Shown: positions 8,755-16,237 of the stretch, in pieces | Layout: each line of letters opens with the position of its first letter | Position numbering within the stretch: position 1 is the stretch's first letter | Assembly: GCA_030625285.1 (NCBI GenBank) | Contig: DAOURC010000001.1 | Location: 1-22,020 of the forward strand | DNA: 22,020 nt | Direction of reading: 5' to 3' | Source: Eubacteriales bacterium | GTDB lineage: Bacteria > Bacillota > Clostridia > Peptostreptococcales > Acidaminobacteraceae | Notes under the pieces: model-generated | Told to the model about the DNA's origin: nothing | The model's database searches: none | Seen by the model: the letters and a program-made list of their open reading frames with translations, nothing else | Position numbers and translations under genes: made by a program

Positions 8755-10073
8755 ATCTAAAACAATTACCTAATAATATCGAAGCAGAACAATCAGTTCT
8801 AGGAGCTATGATTTTAGACAAAGATGCGATTATTGATGTTGTTGATGTTATTACAGAAGAGGACTATTTTAAAGATCAACATAAACACATTCATAGGGCG
8901 ATAATCAGTTTGTTTAATTTAAATATTTCCATTGATATGGTTACACTTAGTGAAGAAATCAGTAAAAATGTAAAACTCGAATCAATTGGCGGGATGGAGT
9001 ATCTCACTGAAATTACATCATTTGGTGTGTTGACTTCGCATGCGAGGGCATATGCGAAAATCATTGAAGAGAAGTCGATGCTGAGAAGATTGATTTTAGC
9101 TACAAGTGAGATTGCTGAAATGGGATATAACAAAGAAAACGCAGATGCTCTTTTAGAGATGGCGGAACAATCTATCTTTGATATTTCACAAAAGAAAAAC
9201 AAAGAAGGACTTACTCAGATTAATGAAATATTAATAAATACTGCTGAGGAAATTGAGAGATTAGCAGCAAATCCAAATGCTTTAACTGGAATAAGTACAG
9301 GATTTTCTGATATCGATAAAAAAACCAACGGTATGCATAAATCGGATCTGATTCTTGTTGCGGCAAGACCTTCGATGGGTAAGACTGCTTTTGCTATGAA
9401 CATTTGCCAGCATGCTGCTATAAAAGAGAAGTCTTCGGTTGCGGTATTTTCTCTTGAAATGGCTAAAGAGCAATTGGTGCAAAGAATGCTTGCGAGTGAA
9501 GCTTTGATACCGATACAAAATATCAGAACTGGTAGTTTAAAAGAAAGTGAATGGAGTACTATGGCAAAAGCCATGGCTTCGCTTTCGACGGCTAAAATAT
9601 TTATAGATGATACACCTGGAATAACAGTGCTAGAAATGAGGGCCAAAGCGAGAAGGTTAAAAATTGAACACGGTTTGGATCTGATACTGATAGATTATTT
9701 GCAACTAATGAGCACACATACACAAGGAGACAATAGACAACAGGAAATATCTTCGATTTCACGTGGATTAAAAGGCTTAGCCAGAGAAATGCAGTGTCCG
9801 GTTATTGCACTTTCACAGCTATCGAGAGCTCCAGAGCTTAGAAGCGATCATAGGCCTATTTTATCCGACCTTAGAGAATCCGGAGCGATTGAGCAGGATG
9901 CCGACTTGGTTATGTTCTTATACAGAGATGAATATTATCATGAAGATTCAGAGAAAAAAAACATTGGTGAAATTATTATCGCAAAACAAAGGAATGGAGA
10001 AACCGGCAAGATCGATTTAGCTTGGCTAGGTCAATACACTAAATTTGCCAGTCTTCAAAGACAAGGCGAATGA
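8745..10073 (+). CDS. dnaB: replicative DNA helicase DnaB (Bacillus DnaC)
   Basis: This 442-residue hexameric 5'-3' helicase unwinds DNA at the fork. The N-terminal primase-interacting domain begins LPNNIEAEQSVLGAMILD, and a RecA-like motor follows. Walker A is RPSMGKT, with Lys213 and Thr214. The H4-region Walker B motif is LILIDYLQLM, with Asp317 and DYLQL. The LSQLSRAPELRSDHRP and LRESGAIEQDADLVMFLYR motifs (sensor and arginine-finger region) are intact. ATG 8745 follows GGGAGG (8735-8740). Upstream in-frame starts (from 8715) would lie inside the transglutaminase gene and lack a site. It overlaps the transglutaminase by 10 nt and the next gene by 4 nt, so it appears to depend on the MoxR operon promoter unless an internal one exists. 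Confidence 0.97.
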   Translation: MSINLKQLPNNIEAEQSVLGAMILDKDAIIDVVDVITEEDYFKDQHKHIHRAIISLFNLNISIDMVTLSEEISKNVKLESIGGMEYLTEITSFGVLTSHARAYAKIIEEKSMLRRLILATSEIAEMGYNKENADALLEMAEQSIFDISQKKNKEGLTQINEILINTAEEIERLAANPNALTGISTGFSDIDKKTNGMHKSDLILVAARPSMGKTAFAMNICQHAAIKEKSSVAVFSLEMAKEQLVQRMLASEALIPIQNIRTGSLKESEWSTMAKAMASLSTAKIFIDDTPGITVLEMRAKARRLKIEHGLDLILIDYLQLMSTHTQGDNRQQEISSISRGLKGLAREMQCPVIALSQLSRAPELRSDHRPILSDLRESGAIEQDADLVMFLYRDEYYHEDSEKKNIGEIIIAKQRNGETGKIDLAWLGQYTKFASLQRQGE

Positions 10074-10600
10074 ATTTAGAAATACGTGAAATAAAGATAA
10101 AAGATGTTCAGACAATGATGAACTGGGGAGTATTCGAGGATCCTAGATATTTGCATTTTAATTTTCCTTATAAAAAGTCTAGAGATTTCGAGATATGGTA
10201 TCGATACAAGGTGAATGCCTTTAGAGTAAAAACATATGGAGCATTTTTGGGAACTCGGTTAATAGGATTTATTTCGTATAAGAATATTAATTATCTGTTT
10301 AGCAGAGCCGAATTAGGTGTAATCTTTGATATCAATTATACATCCAAAGGTTATGGGTCTATGGCGATTGAAGAGGTTCTTAAAAAAGCCAGGGTTAAAA
10401 AGGTATATCTTTATGTATCGACATTTAATACGAGGGCTTATAATGCGTATGAAAAATTGGGATTTAAATCAGTAAAGATTGTATATAGAATTTTCGAGAA
10501 TCAGAGTATTATCGATAAAATTCGAGATGACGATATGGATTTTTTAAAGAAAAATGGGATTTTATATGGCAAATACATAAAAATGGAAAAATATTTGTAA
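10070..10600 (+). CDS. GNAT-family N-acetyltransferase
   Basis: This 176-residue protein has a GNAT fold. It begins NLEIREIKIKDVQTMMNWG, like RimJ/RimL-type acetyltransferases. It has the strand AELGVIFDINYTSKGYGSMA and then an amphipathic helix and VKKVYLYVSTFNTRAYNAYEKLGF. The acetyl-CoA pyrophosphate-binding motif (usual Q/RxxGxG) reads TSKGYG, so the first position is Thr instead of Arg/Gln. The substrate cannot be inferred. Its ATG overlaps the dnaB stop (ATGA) and has only a weak AAGG site, so it is probably translated by coupling with dnaB. No terminator is visible after it. Confidence 0.85.
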   Translation: MNLEIREIKIKDVQTMMNWGVFEDPRYLHFNFPYKKSRDFEIWYRYKVNAFRVKTYGAFLGTRLIGFISYKNINYLFSRAELGVIFDINYTSKGYGSMAIEEVLKKARVKKVYLYVSTFNTRAYNAYEKLGFKSVKIVYRIFENQSIIDKIRDDDMDFLKKNGILYGKYIKMEKYL

Positions 10601-10623
10601 CAAAACGCCTCATTTTATATACA
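10595..10623 (+). promoter_or_regulatory. weak candidate promoter before the small zinc protein
   Basis: TTGTAA (10595-10600, overlapping the acetyltransferase stop) and TATACA (10618-10623) are 17 nt apart. An AT-only inverted repeat, TTTATATA (10614-10621) with TATATAAA (10626-10633), runs into the ribosome binding site. Either may be chance in such AT-rich DNA. Confidence 0.25.
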
Positions 10624-10646
10624 TATATATAAAGGGGGTAAATATT

Positions 10647-10763
10647 ATGAAAAATTGTAAAATTTGTGGAGAGGAAAACGAACTAAAAAAATATAAGGGA
10701 GGATACATCTGCAGTAAGTGTATTAGTTTTATTAAAGTACAAACAAAAAACAAAAAACAATAA
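10647..10763 (+). CDS. 38-residue four-cysteine zinc-finger mini-protein
   Basis: This short gene encodes 38 residues starting MKNCKICGEENELKK and running through GGYICSKCISF to a Lys/Asn-rich tail. Cys4-x2-Cys7 and Cys22-x2-Cys25 form a plausible treble-clef or zinc-ribbon site. The spacing and the YICxxC motif recall the N-terminal zinc-binding domain of ClpX and the anti-sigma factor Gin/CsfB, though similarity over so few residues proves no homology. Support for translation is strong: AAAGGGGG (10631-10638) lies 8 nt before the ATG. The reading frame is intact and both cysteine pairs are well formed. It lies between the acetyltransferase (46-nt gap) and the purA promoter. I cannot assign a function. 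Confidence 0.7.
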   Translation: MKNCKICGEENELKKYKGGYICSKCISFIKVQTKNKKQ

Positions 10764-10772
10764 AAATGATAC

Positions 10773-10795
10773 GTACCTTGACGAATGGAAGGTAC
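10773..10795. repeat. dyad around the purA -35 box (possible operator)
   Basis: GTACCTT (10773-10779) and AAGGTAC (10789-10795) form a perfect 7-bp inverted repeat with a 9-nt centre. The candidate -35 (TTGACG, 10778-10783) straddles the left arm and the centre. No T tract follows, so it is not a terminator. It does not match the Bacillus PurR box arrangement. Confidence 0.5.
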
Positions 10796-10806
10796 TCTGT
10801 TAATAT
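10778..10806 (+). promoter_or_regulatory. candidate purA promoter
   Basis: TTGACG (10778-10783, five of six to consensus) is followed after exactly 17 nt by TAATAT (10801-10806, four of six). Initiation near 10813 would leave a leader of about 25 nt with the AAGAGGTG site before purA. Confidence 0.5.
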
Positions 10807-10823
10807 TATTGTGTACTTTTTAA

Positions 10824-12119
<1,296 letters not shown>

Positions 12120-12125
12120 GTAAAA

Positions 12126-12158
12126 AAAAGTGCTGCAGTTTAAAATTGCAGCACTTTT
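12126..12158. terminator. bidirectional terminator between purA and dnaC
   Basis: AAAAGTGCTGCA (12126-12137) and TGCAGCACTTTT (12147-12158) form a perfect 12-bp stem that can extend inward with three more pairs. On the plus strand it ends in a T run for purA. On the minus strand it is followed by eight consecutive T for the convergent gene, whose stop codon (12157-12159) overlaps the stem. Confidence 0.92.
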
Positions 12159-13140
12159 AATATTTGTTCCATCTAACATCTGGTCCGTAAAATTTATAAA
12201 TATCAAAATTTCCATAAATACGTGAAGAAACTCTTTTGCTATAAACTTTTTCAACTTCGCTTAAAGTGAGATTTGTAGATATAATGGTTGGCCTTTTAGA
12301 AAGTAAACGACCATTTATGATATTGAAAATTTCTGTATTGGTAAAAGAATTGTTAAATTCAGTACCCAAATCATCTATAATCAGAAGATCAGCATCAAAT
12401 AGCAAATTATATTTATTTTGTGATAATTCCGTTTTTGCAGAAAACCGATATTTTTCAATTATATCAATAAGTTTAAATGCCGTTTGATATACAACAATAT
12501 GGCCATTATCCATTAAATGCTTTGCGATAGAATTACATAAAAAAGTTTTCCCTTGTCCGGTTGGTCCGTAAAAAAGCATATTTCTACTTTTGTAAGGTGA
12601 AAAATTATAAGTGTAAGCCTCTGTTGAAGCGAGAATTTGTTTGATGTTCTCTCTTTGTGATAATTTCTCGCCAGTAGTTGAATCGGAAAAAACTTCGATA
12701 TTGAATGTGCCGAAATTTTCAGTTTCAACAGCTTCTTTAATATTTGACATATTGTATAAATGATTAACTAATTTTTGATTGAAACACGAACATTTTTTAT
12801 TGTTCTTTAAATAACCTGTATCTTTACATTGAACACAATCATATTGCACATTTAAATATTCGAGAGGAACGTCGCTTTCGGTCATAATATAAGCTCGTTC
12901 TTTTAGGAGTTCCTGTGTCTTGTTTTCGAACTCCTCAATAATCCCACTTGTGTTGTTTGGGTTTTTAAGAACATTTGAGGCAAGCTTTACTCCTAATGAT
13001 TCTAAAGTTTCTTTTATCTCCCTTAATCGAGGGATTGCTGAATAAAGCATACTCAATTTTTCATTATGAATTTTTTCGTTGATTTCTCTTGTTTTTTCGT
13101 ATTCAAGTAAGATTGTGCTTATCAATTCTTTTGGAATCAT
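12157..13140 (-). CDS. dnaC: DnaC/DnaI-like helicase loader ATPase
   Basis: This 327-residue AAA+ protein of the DnaC/DnaI/IstB group is expected to load the replicative helicase on DNA. The N-terminal ~100 residues are helical. Cys102-x2-Cys105 and Cys117-x-Cys119 follow as a zinc site, as in DnaI. Walker A is GPTGQGKT (192-199) and Walker B is LLIIDDLG (252-259, Asp256-Asp257). STN (288-290) is sensor 1, and RVSSRIYG carries the probable arginine finger Arg307. The end, YKFYGPDVRWNKY, is typical of clostridial loaders. The start follows AGGTGAT, 4 nt after the dnaD-like stop, so the two genes are coupled. An IstB transposition helper is unlikely because no transposase is nearby and the N-terminal zinc region is present. 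Confidence 0.9.
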   Translation of the reverse strand: MIPKELISTILLEYEKTREINEKIHNEKLSMLYSAIPRLREIKETLESLGVKLASNVLKNPNNTSGIIEEFENKTQELLKERAYIMTESDVPLEYLNVQYDCVQCKDTGYLKNNKKCSCFNQKLVNHLYNMSNIKEAVETENFGTFNIEVFSDSTTGEKLSQRENIKQILASTEAYTYNFSPYKSRNMLFYGPTGQGKTFLCNSIAKHLMDNGHIVVYQTAFKLIDIIEKYRFSAKTELSQNKYNLLFDADLLIIDDLGTEFNNSFTNTEIFNIINGRLLSKRPTIISTNLTLSEVEKVYSKRVSSRIYGNFDIYKFYGPDVRWNKY

Positions 13141-13144
13141 ATTA

Positions 13145-14131
13145 TCACCTATGCTTAATATTCCTTACGAGCATATTTTCAAGTTCTTCTTCAGTAAGGT
13201 TGTTTTCATCATCAGTACTAAAATTGTGGAAAGTGTTTTTTTTCTTTGTGCTCTTGCTTTCGGGTTTTGCTTTTTTTATAGGTTCTTCACCTTTAAAAAT
13301 CGATGTGAACACAGCGTCGAGATAATTCATATTTGGATTTCTTATTTTTTTGGTTATCTCATTGATTTTAGTAAGTATAAAAGAGATATCGAAATTATAC
13401 TCTTTCATCCATTTATTTATGACTTCTTTGTCTCCAGATGTTGGATTATCCCATGGATGCCCCAAAGCCTCGAGAATTTTTTTATAGTTGATATAAGTTT
13501 CGCTGGTTTTACTTTTATAATTAAGCAAATCATCTACAGATTTGATATCTAAATCTTTCCAATTAAACAAGCGTTTCTTAACGGTATTGATTCTACTGGT
13601 ATATGCTCCCCGTTTTAAAGAATTGAAAGATTCTACGACGAGATCATCGTCAGTGTCGTTTTTATCTAAAAATGTCATAAGCGAGATTCTCTCGTTAGCT
13701 TGAAGCTCGTTGCCTAAATTCTGATTTATACGCTCGAAAAGAGCCGAATATCGAGTTTCTTTTATAGACTTTATTATTAGATCCTGGCTTTTATGAGGAC
13801 TGTAATAATTCTTGTCTATAAAAAGTTGTCTGAGTGATATGAATTCAACATCGAAATTCGAATCATTTATTTTATTTATAATGTGTACTACGGATTTTGA
13901 CTCCCAGTATTTCCAAGCGGAAATTACATCTGTAAGTGGAATATTCAAAATAGCAGATAAGGATTTATTCCCATACTTTTGATTGCCGTTATAATCCTTT
14001 GCAAGCTTAAGCGCCATTAAATATACTTTTACATAAACTCCGTCTGCAGAAGGCATAAAGTCGTTTATGAAAATGTTTTCAATTTCGATTGTTCCTAAAT
14101 CGAAATCCGGAGTTTTTATTTTGAAACTCAT
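13145..14131 (-). CDS. DnaD-domain replication initiation protein
   Basis: This 328-residue protein resembles the DnaB/DnaD family of Firmicutes replication initiation and restart factors. The N-terminal ~110 residues look like the winged-helix DDBH1 part (residues near NDFMPSADGVYVKVYLMALKLA). Two helical DDBH2-like segments follow, around 120-205 (with YTSRINTVKKRLFNW) and 212-285 (with YNFDISFILTKINE and then NMNYLDAVFTSIFKG). The YxxxIxxxW-type end of the second copy lacks the usual Trp. A lysine-rich tail of about 40 residues follows. Such proteins remodel DNA and help recruit the helicase-loader complex. The ATG is preceded by AGGTGAT. It is the first gene of a two-gene minus-strand operon with the helicase loader. 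Confidence 0.85.
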   Translation of the reverse strand: MSFKIKTPDFDLGTIEIENIFINDFMPSADGVYVKVYLMALKLAKDYNGNQKYGNKSLSAILNIPLTDVISAWKYWESKSVVHIINKINDSNFDVEFISLRQLFIDKNYYSPHKSQDLIIKSIKETRYSALFERINQNLGNELQANERISLMTFLDKNDTDDDLVVESFNSLKRGAYTSRINTVKKRLFNWKDLDIKSVDDLLNYKSKTSETYINYKKILEALGHPWDNPTSGDKEVINKWMKEYNFDISFILTKINEITKKIRNPNMNYLDAVFTSIFKGEEPIKKAKPESKSTKKKNTFHNFSTDDENNLTEEELENMLVRNIKHR

Positions 14132-14158
14132 AATCTATCACCTATTCTTTGTATGGAT

Positions 14159-14167
14159 ATTATAACA
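14159..14167 (-). promoter_or_regulatory. extended -10 promoter of the dnaD-dnaC operon
   Basis: On the minus strand the sequence reads TGTTATAAT, a TGN-extended perfect -10, 28 nt before the dnaD-like ATG. No good -35 is seen, which is common for extended -10 promoters. Confidence 0.55.
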
Positions 14168-14200
14168 TAATATAGAGGTTTATTATGAAATTTAATATAC

Positions 14201-14229
14201 TTGTAATTTTAGAAATGAAATTTTATGAT
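14201..14229 (+). promoter_or_regulatory. candidate promoter of the M23 peptidase gene
   Basis: TTGTAA (14201-14206) and TATGAT (14224-14229) are separated by 17 nt, each matching consensus well. A second -10-like word, TATACT, lies at 14229-14234. The -35 overlaps a TGTAAT element that is half of a WalR-type box, preceded 11 nt upstream by TTTAAT. Confidence 0.55.
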
Positions 14230-14266
14230 ATACTTAACTTGAATTAATATAAGGAGACCAATATAT

Positions 14267-15466
14267 ATGAATAGTAAAATTTTGAAATTTATAATTTCTT
14301 TGCTCATTATGGTCATGATAATGGGTTTAAGTTCGGTATATGCAGAAGATAATATCAGCATTGAATATTTAGTCAGCAACGTTGATAAATATATGACTAT
14401 TAATACACAGAAATACGGAATCTTTGTAAATGATAAACCTATCGGTTATCTCAGTACTGAAGAGGAAGCTCGAAACATATTATCTAAATTGAAAACCATG
14501 TATTTAGAAGAGGGTAATGATGTTCTTGAAGTGAAGTTTAAAGAAGATGTTGTCATTTTAAAAGATGCAGTTAGGGTTGTTGATGAAGATCTCATATATT
14601 CTGAAGAAGAAGCCTTAGATTACATAATTAGAGGGACTAATGAAAGAAAAATTCATAAGGTTGAAAAAGGAGATAACTTCTGGGATTTAGCTTTGAAATA
14701 TGATATTTTATTGGATGATTTAATTGCAGCTAATCCAAATGTCAATCCTGACAAAATTCAGATAGGACAAGAAATCAGCCTTATCGTGCCAAAAACCTTG
14801 ATATCTGTAATAACCATAGAGGAAGCGACCTATTCAGAGAAAATTCAATATAAAGTGGTTTATGAAGATTCATCGGCTTATTATAAGGGTGACTACAGAA
14901 CAAAAACAAGTGGAATTTATGGCGAACTTGAAATTGTCGCAGATGTATATAAAGAAAATGGTATTGAAGCAAAAAGAGAAGTGTTATCTGAAACTATTGT
15001 TAAAAAGCCTAGAACGAAGGTGGTTTATAGAGGAACTAAGGATCCTCCACCGAGAATAGGAACGGGTACATTTGATTATCCATTTGATACAAGCAGAGGA
15101 CGTGTTACTTCTGGATTTGGAATGAGATATCATCCGATATATAAAGATTACAGAAGACATACAGGAATTGATGTTGGGATGTCTTCAGGATCGCCGATAT
15201 ACGCTTCAGATGGAGGCAAGGTAGTCTATGTTGGTTACAATGGTGGATATGGCATGATGATTAAAATCGACCATGGTGAAAACATTGAAACCATCTATGC
15301 TCATCTAAGTAAATATTATGTTAAAGTTGGAGACAAAGTATTCAAGGGCGAGAAAATTGGACTAAGTGGAAATACTGGAACGAGTACTGGACCACATCTA
15401 CATTTCGAAGTAAGAAAATTAGGTACTCCTATTGATCCGAAAAAATATTTAAGTTTCGTTTTTTAA
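14267..15466 (+). CDS. secreted LysM-G5-M23 peptidoglycan endopeptidase
   Basis: This 399-residue exported cell-wall hydrolase has a signal peptide at residues 1-26, with cleavage likely after VYA. A LysM domain follows at about 128-175, beginning HKVEKGDNFWDLALKY, and then a G5-like beta domain at about 182-258. The C-terminal M23 metallopeptidase spans about 285-395. Zinc ligands are His298 and Asp302 (HTGID) and His379 (HLHFE), with His346 (AHLS) and His377 as catalytic-site histidines, so the enzyme looks active. It should cleave peptide crosslinks in peptidoglycan. AAGGAG precedes the ATG. It is transcribed alone, ending in a palindromic terminator directly upstream of walR. Wall hydrolases are the classic WalR targets, so its position is suggestive. 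Confidence 0.93.
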   Translation: MNSKILKFIISLLIMVMIMGLSSVYAEDNISIEYLVSNVDKYMTINTQKYGIFVNDKPIGYLSTEEEARNILSKLKTMYLEEGNDVLEVKFKEDVVILKDAVRVVDEDLIYSEEEALDYIIRGTNERKIHKVEKGDNFWDLALKYDILLDDLIAANPNVNPDKIQIGQEISLIVPKTLISVITIEEATYSEKIQYKVVYEDSSAYYKGDYRTKTSGIYGELEIVADVYKENGIEAKREVLSETIVKKPRTKVVYRGTKDPPPRIGTGTFDYPFDTSRGRVTSGFGMRYHPIYKDYRRHTGIDVGMSSGSPIYASDGGKVVYVGYNGGYGMMIKIDHGENIETIYAHLSKYYVKVGDKVFKGEKIGLSGNTGTSTGPHLHFEVRKLGTPIDPKKYLSFVF

Positions 15467-15469
15467 TGG

Positions 15470-15500
15470 ATACACGAGCAATTGCTCGTGTATTTTTTTT
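15470..15500 (+). terminator. palindromic terminator between the M23 gene and walR
   Basis: Positions 15470-15493 form a perfect 24-bp palindrome (left half ATACACGAGCAA), followed by a run of T. The hairpin has about ten pairs around a small AT loop. It separates the peptidase gene from walRK. Confidence 0.93.
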
Positions 15501-15507
15501 TATTTTT

Positions 15508-15516
15508 TGGTATAAT
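15508..15516 (+). promoter_or_regulatory. extended -10 promoter of walR-walK
   Basis: TGGTATAAT is a TGN-extended perfect -10, 20 nt before the walR ATG. The -35 position falls in the terminator stem and is poor. The leader would be very short, with AGGAGTG (15523-15529) as ribosome binding site. Confidence 0.65.
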
Positions 15517-15536
15517 CAACAATAGGAGTGATTTGA

Positions 15537-16235
15537 ATGAAAAAAGTTTTAATTGTTGAAGATGAAAAAACAATATCAGATATTATAAAAATTAATCTCT
15601 TGAAAGAGGGATATGAAATTATTACTGCTTACGATGGCAGGGAAGCGTTAGAAATTTTTGAGAAAGCAGACCCTGATTTGATTTTGCTTGATGTTATGCT
15701 ACCTCATGTAGATGGGTTTCAAGTTTGTAGAAAAATCAGAACGAAGTCTAATGTTCCGATTATAATGGTAACGGCTAAAGAAGAAGAAGTGGATAAAGTC
15801 TTAGGATTGGAATTGGGCGCGGATGATTATATCACTAAACCGTTCGGAATGAGAGAGCTTATTGCAAGGGTCAAGGCAAATATAAGAAGAGTAGAGTTTG
15901 ATAGTATTGTTGAAAATTCAAACATTGACGAAAAATTGATTAAATCGGGTAATTTGATAATCGACCTTATGCGGTATGAAGTTAGAAAAAATGGTGAAAT
16001 AATTGAATTGACGAAAAGAGAATTTGAACTATTAACTTTTTTGGCTTCAAAAGATACGCAGGTTTTTACGAGAGAACAACTTTTAAAGGATGTTTGGGGT
16101 TATGAATATTTTGGAGACATCAGGACTGTTGATGTGACAATTCGAAGAATGAGAGAAAAAATTGAAGATGATCCGAGTAATGCTAAATTCATTATGACAA
16201 AAAGAGGCGTTGGTTATTACTTTAGGAGGATTTAA
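15537..16235 (+). CDS. walR: WalR (YycF) response regulator
   Basis: This 232-residue OmpR/PhoB-family DNA-binding regulator controls cell-wall metabolism. The receiver domain (1-120) has acidic pocket Glu8-Asp9, phosphoacceptor Asp52 in LILLDVMLPHVDGF, Thr79 and Lys101. The C-terminal winged helix (about 135-232) includes LTKREFELLTFLASKD and the recognition region DIRTVDVTIRRMREKIE, then GVGYYFRRI. The walK ATG begins 2 nt after its stop, so kinase and regulator are coupled. Identification as WalR, not PhoB, rests on the recognition-helix sequence and on the adjacent WalK, YycH, YycI and YycJ. Confidence 0.97.
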   Translation: MKKVLIVEDEKTISDIIKINLLKEGYEIITAYDGREALEIFEKADPDLILLDVMLPHVDGFQVCRKIRTKSNVPIIMVTAKEEEVDKVLGLELGADDYITKPFGMRELIARVKANIRRVEFDSIVENSNIDEKLIKSGNLIIDLMRYEVRKNGEIIELTKREFELLTFLASKDTQVFTREQLLKDVWGYEYFGDIRTVDVTIRRMREKIEDDPSNAKFIMTKRGVGYYFRRI

Positions 16236-16237
16236 AC

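Noticed and set aside
8891..9646. Long open frames on the minus strand within dnaB.
   Set aside because: They are antisense to a clearly coding helicase gene, lack translation signals, and encode no recognisable motif.
12157..13140. An IstB-type transposition ATPase marking an insertion sequence.
   Set aside because: No transposase gene or terminal inverted repeat is nearby. The N-terminal region with a Cys zinc site and the DnaD-like neighbour fit a replicative helicase loader.
13079..13552. A 157-codon plus-strand open frame opposite the dnaC/dnaD genes.
   Set aside because: The minus-strand genes carry clear family motifs and ribosome binding sites. The plus-strand frame is Phe-rich, as expected for antisense of Lys/Glu-rich coding DNA.
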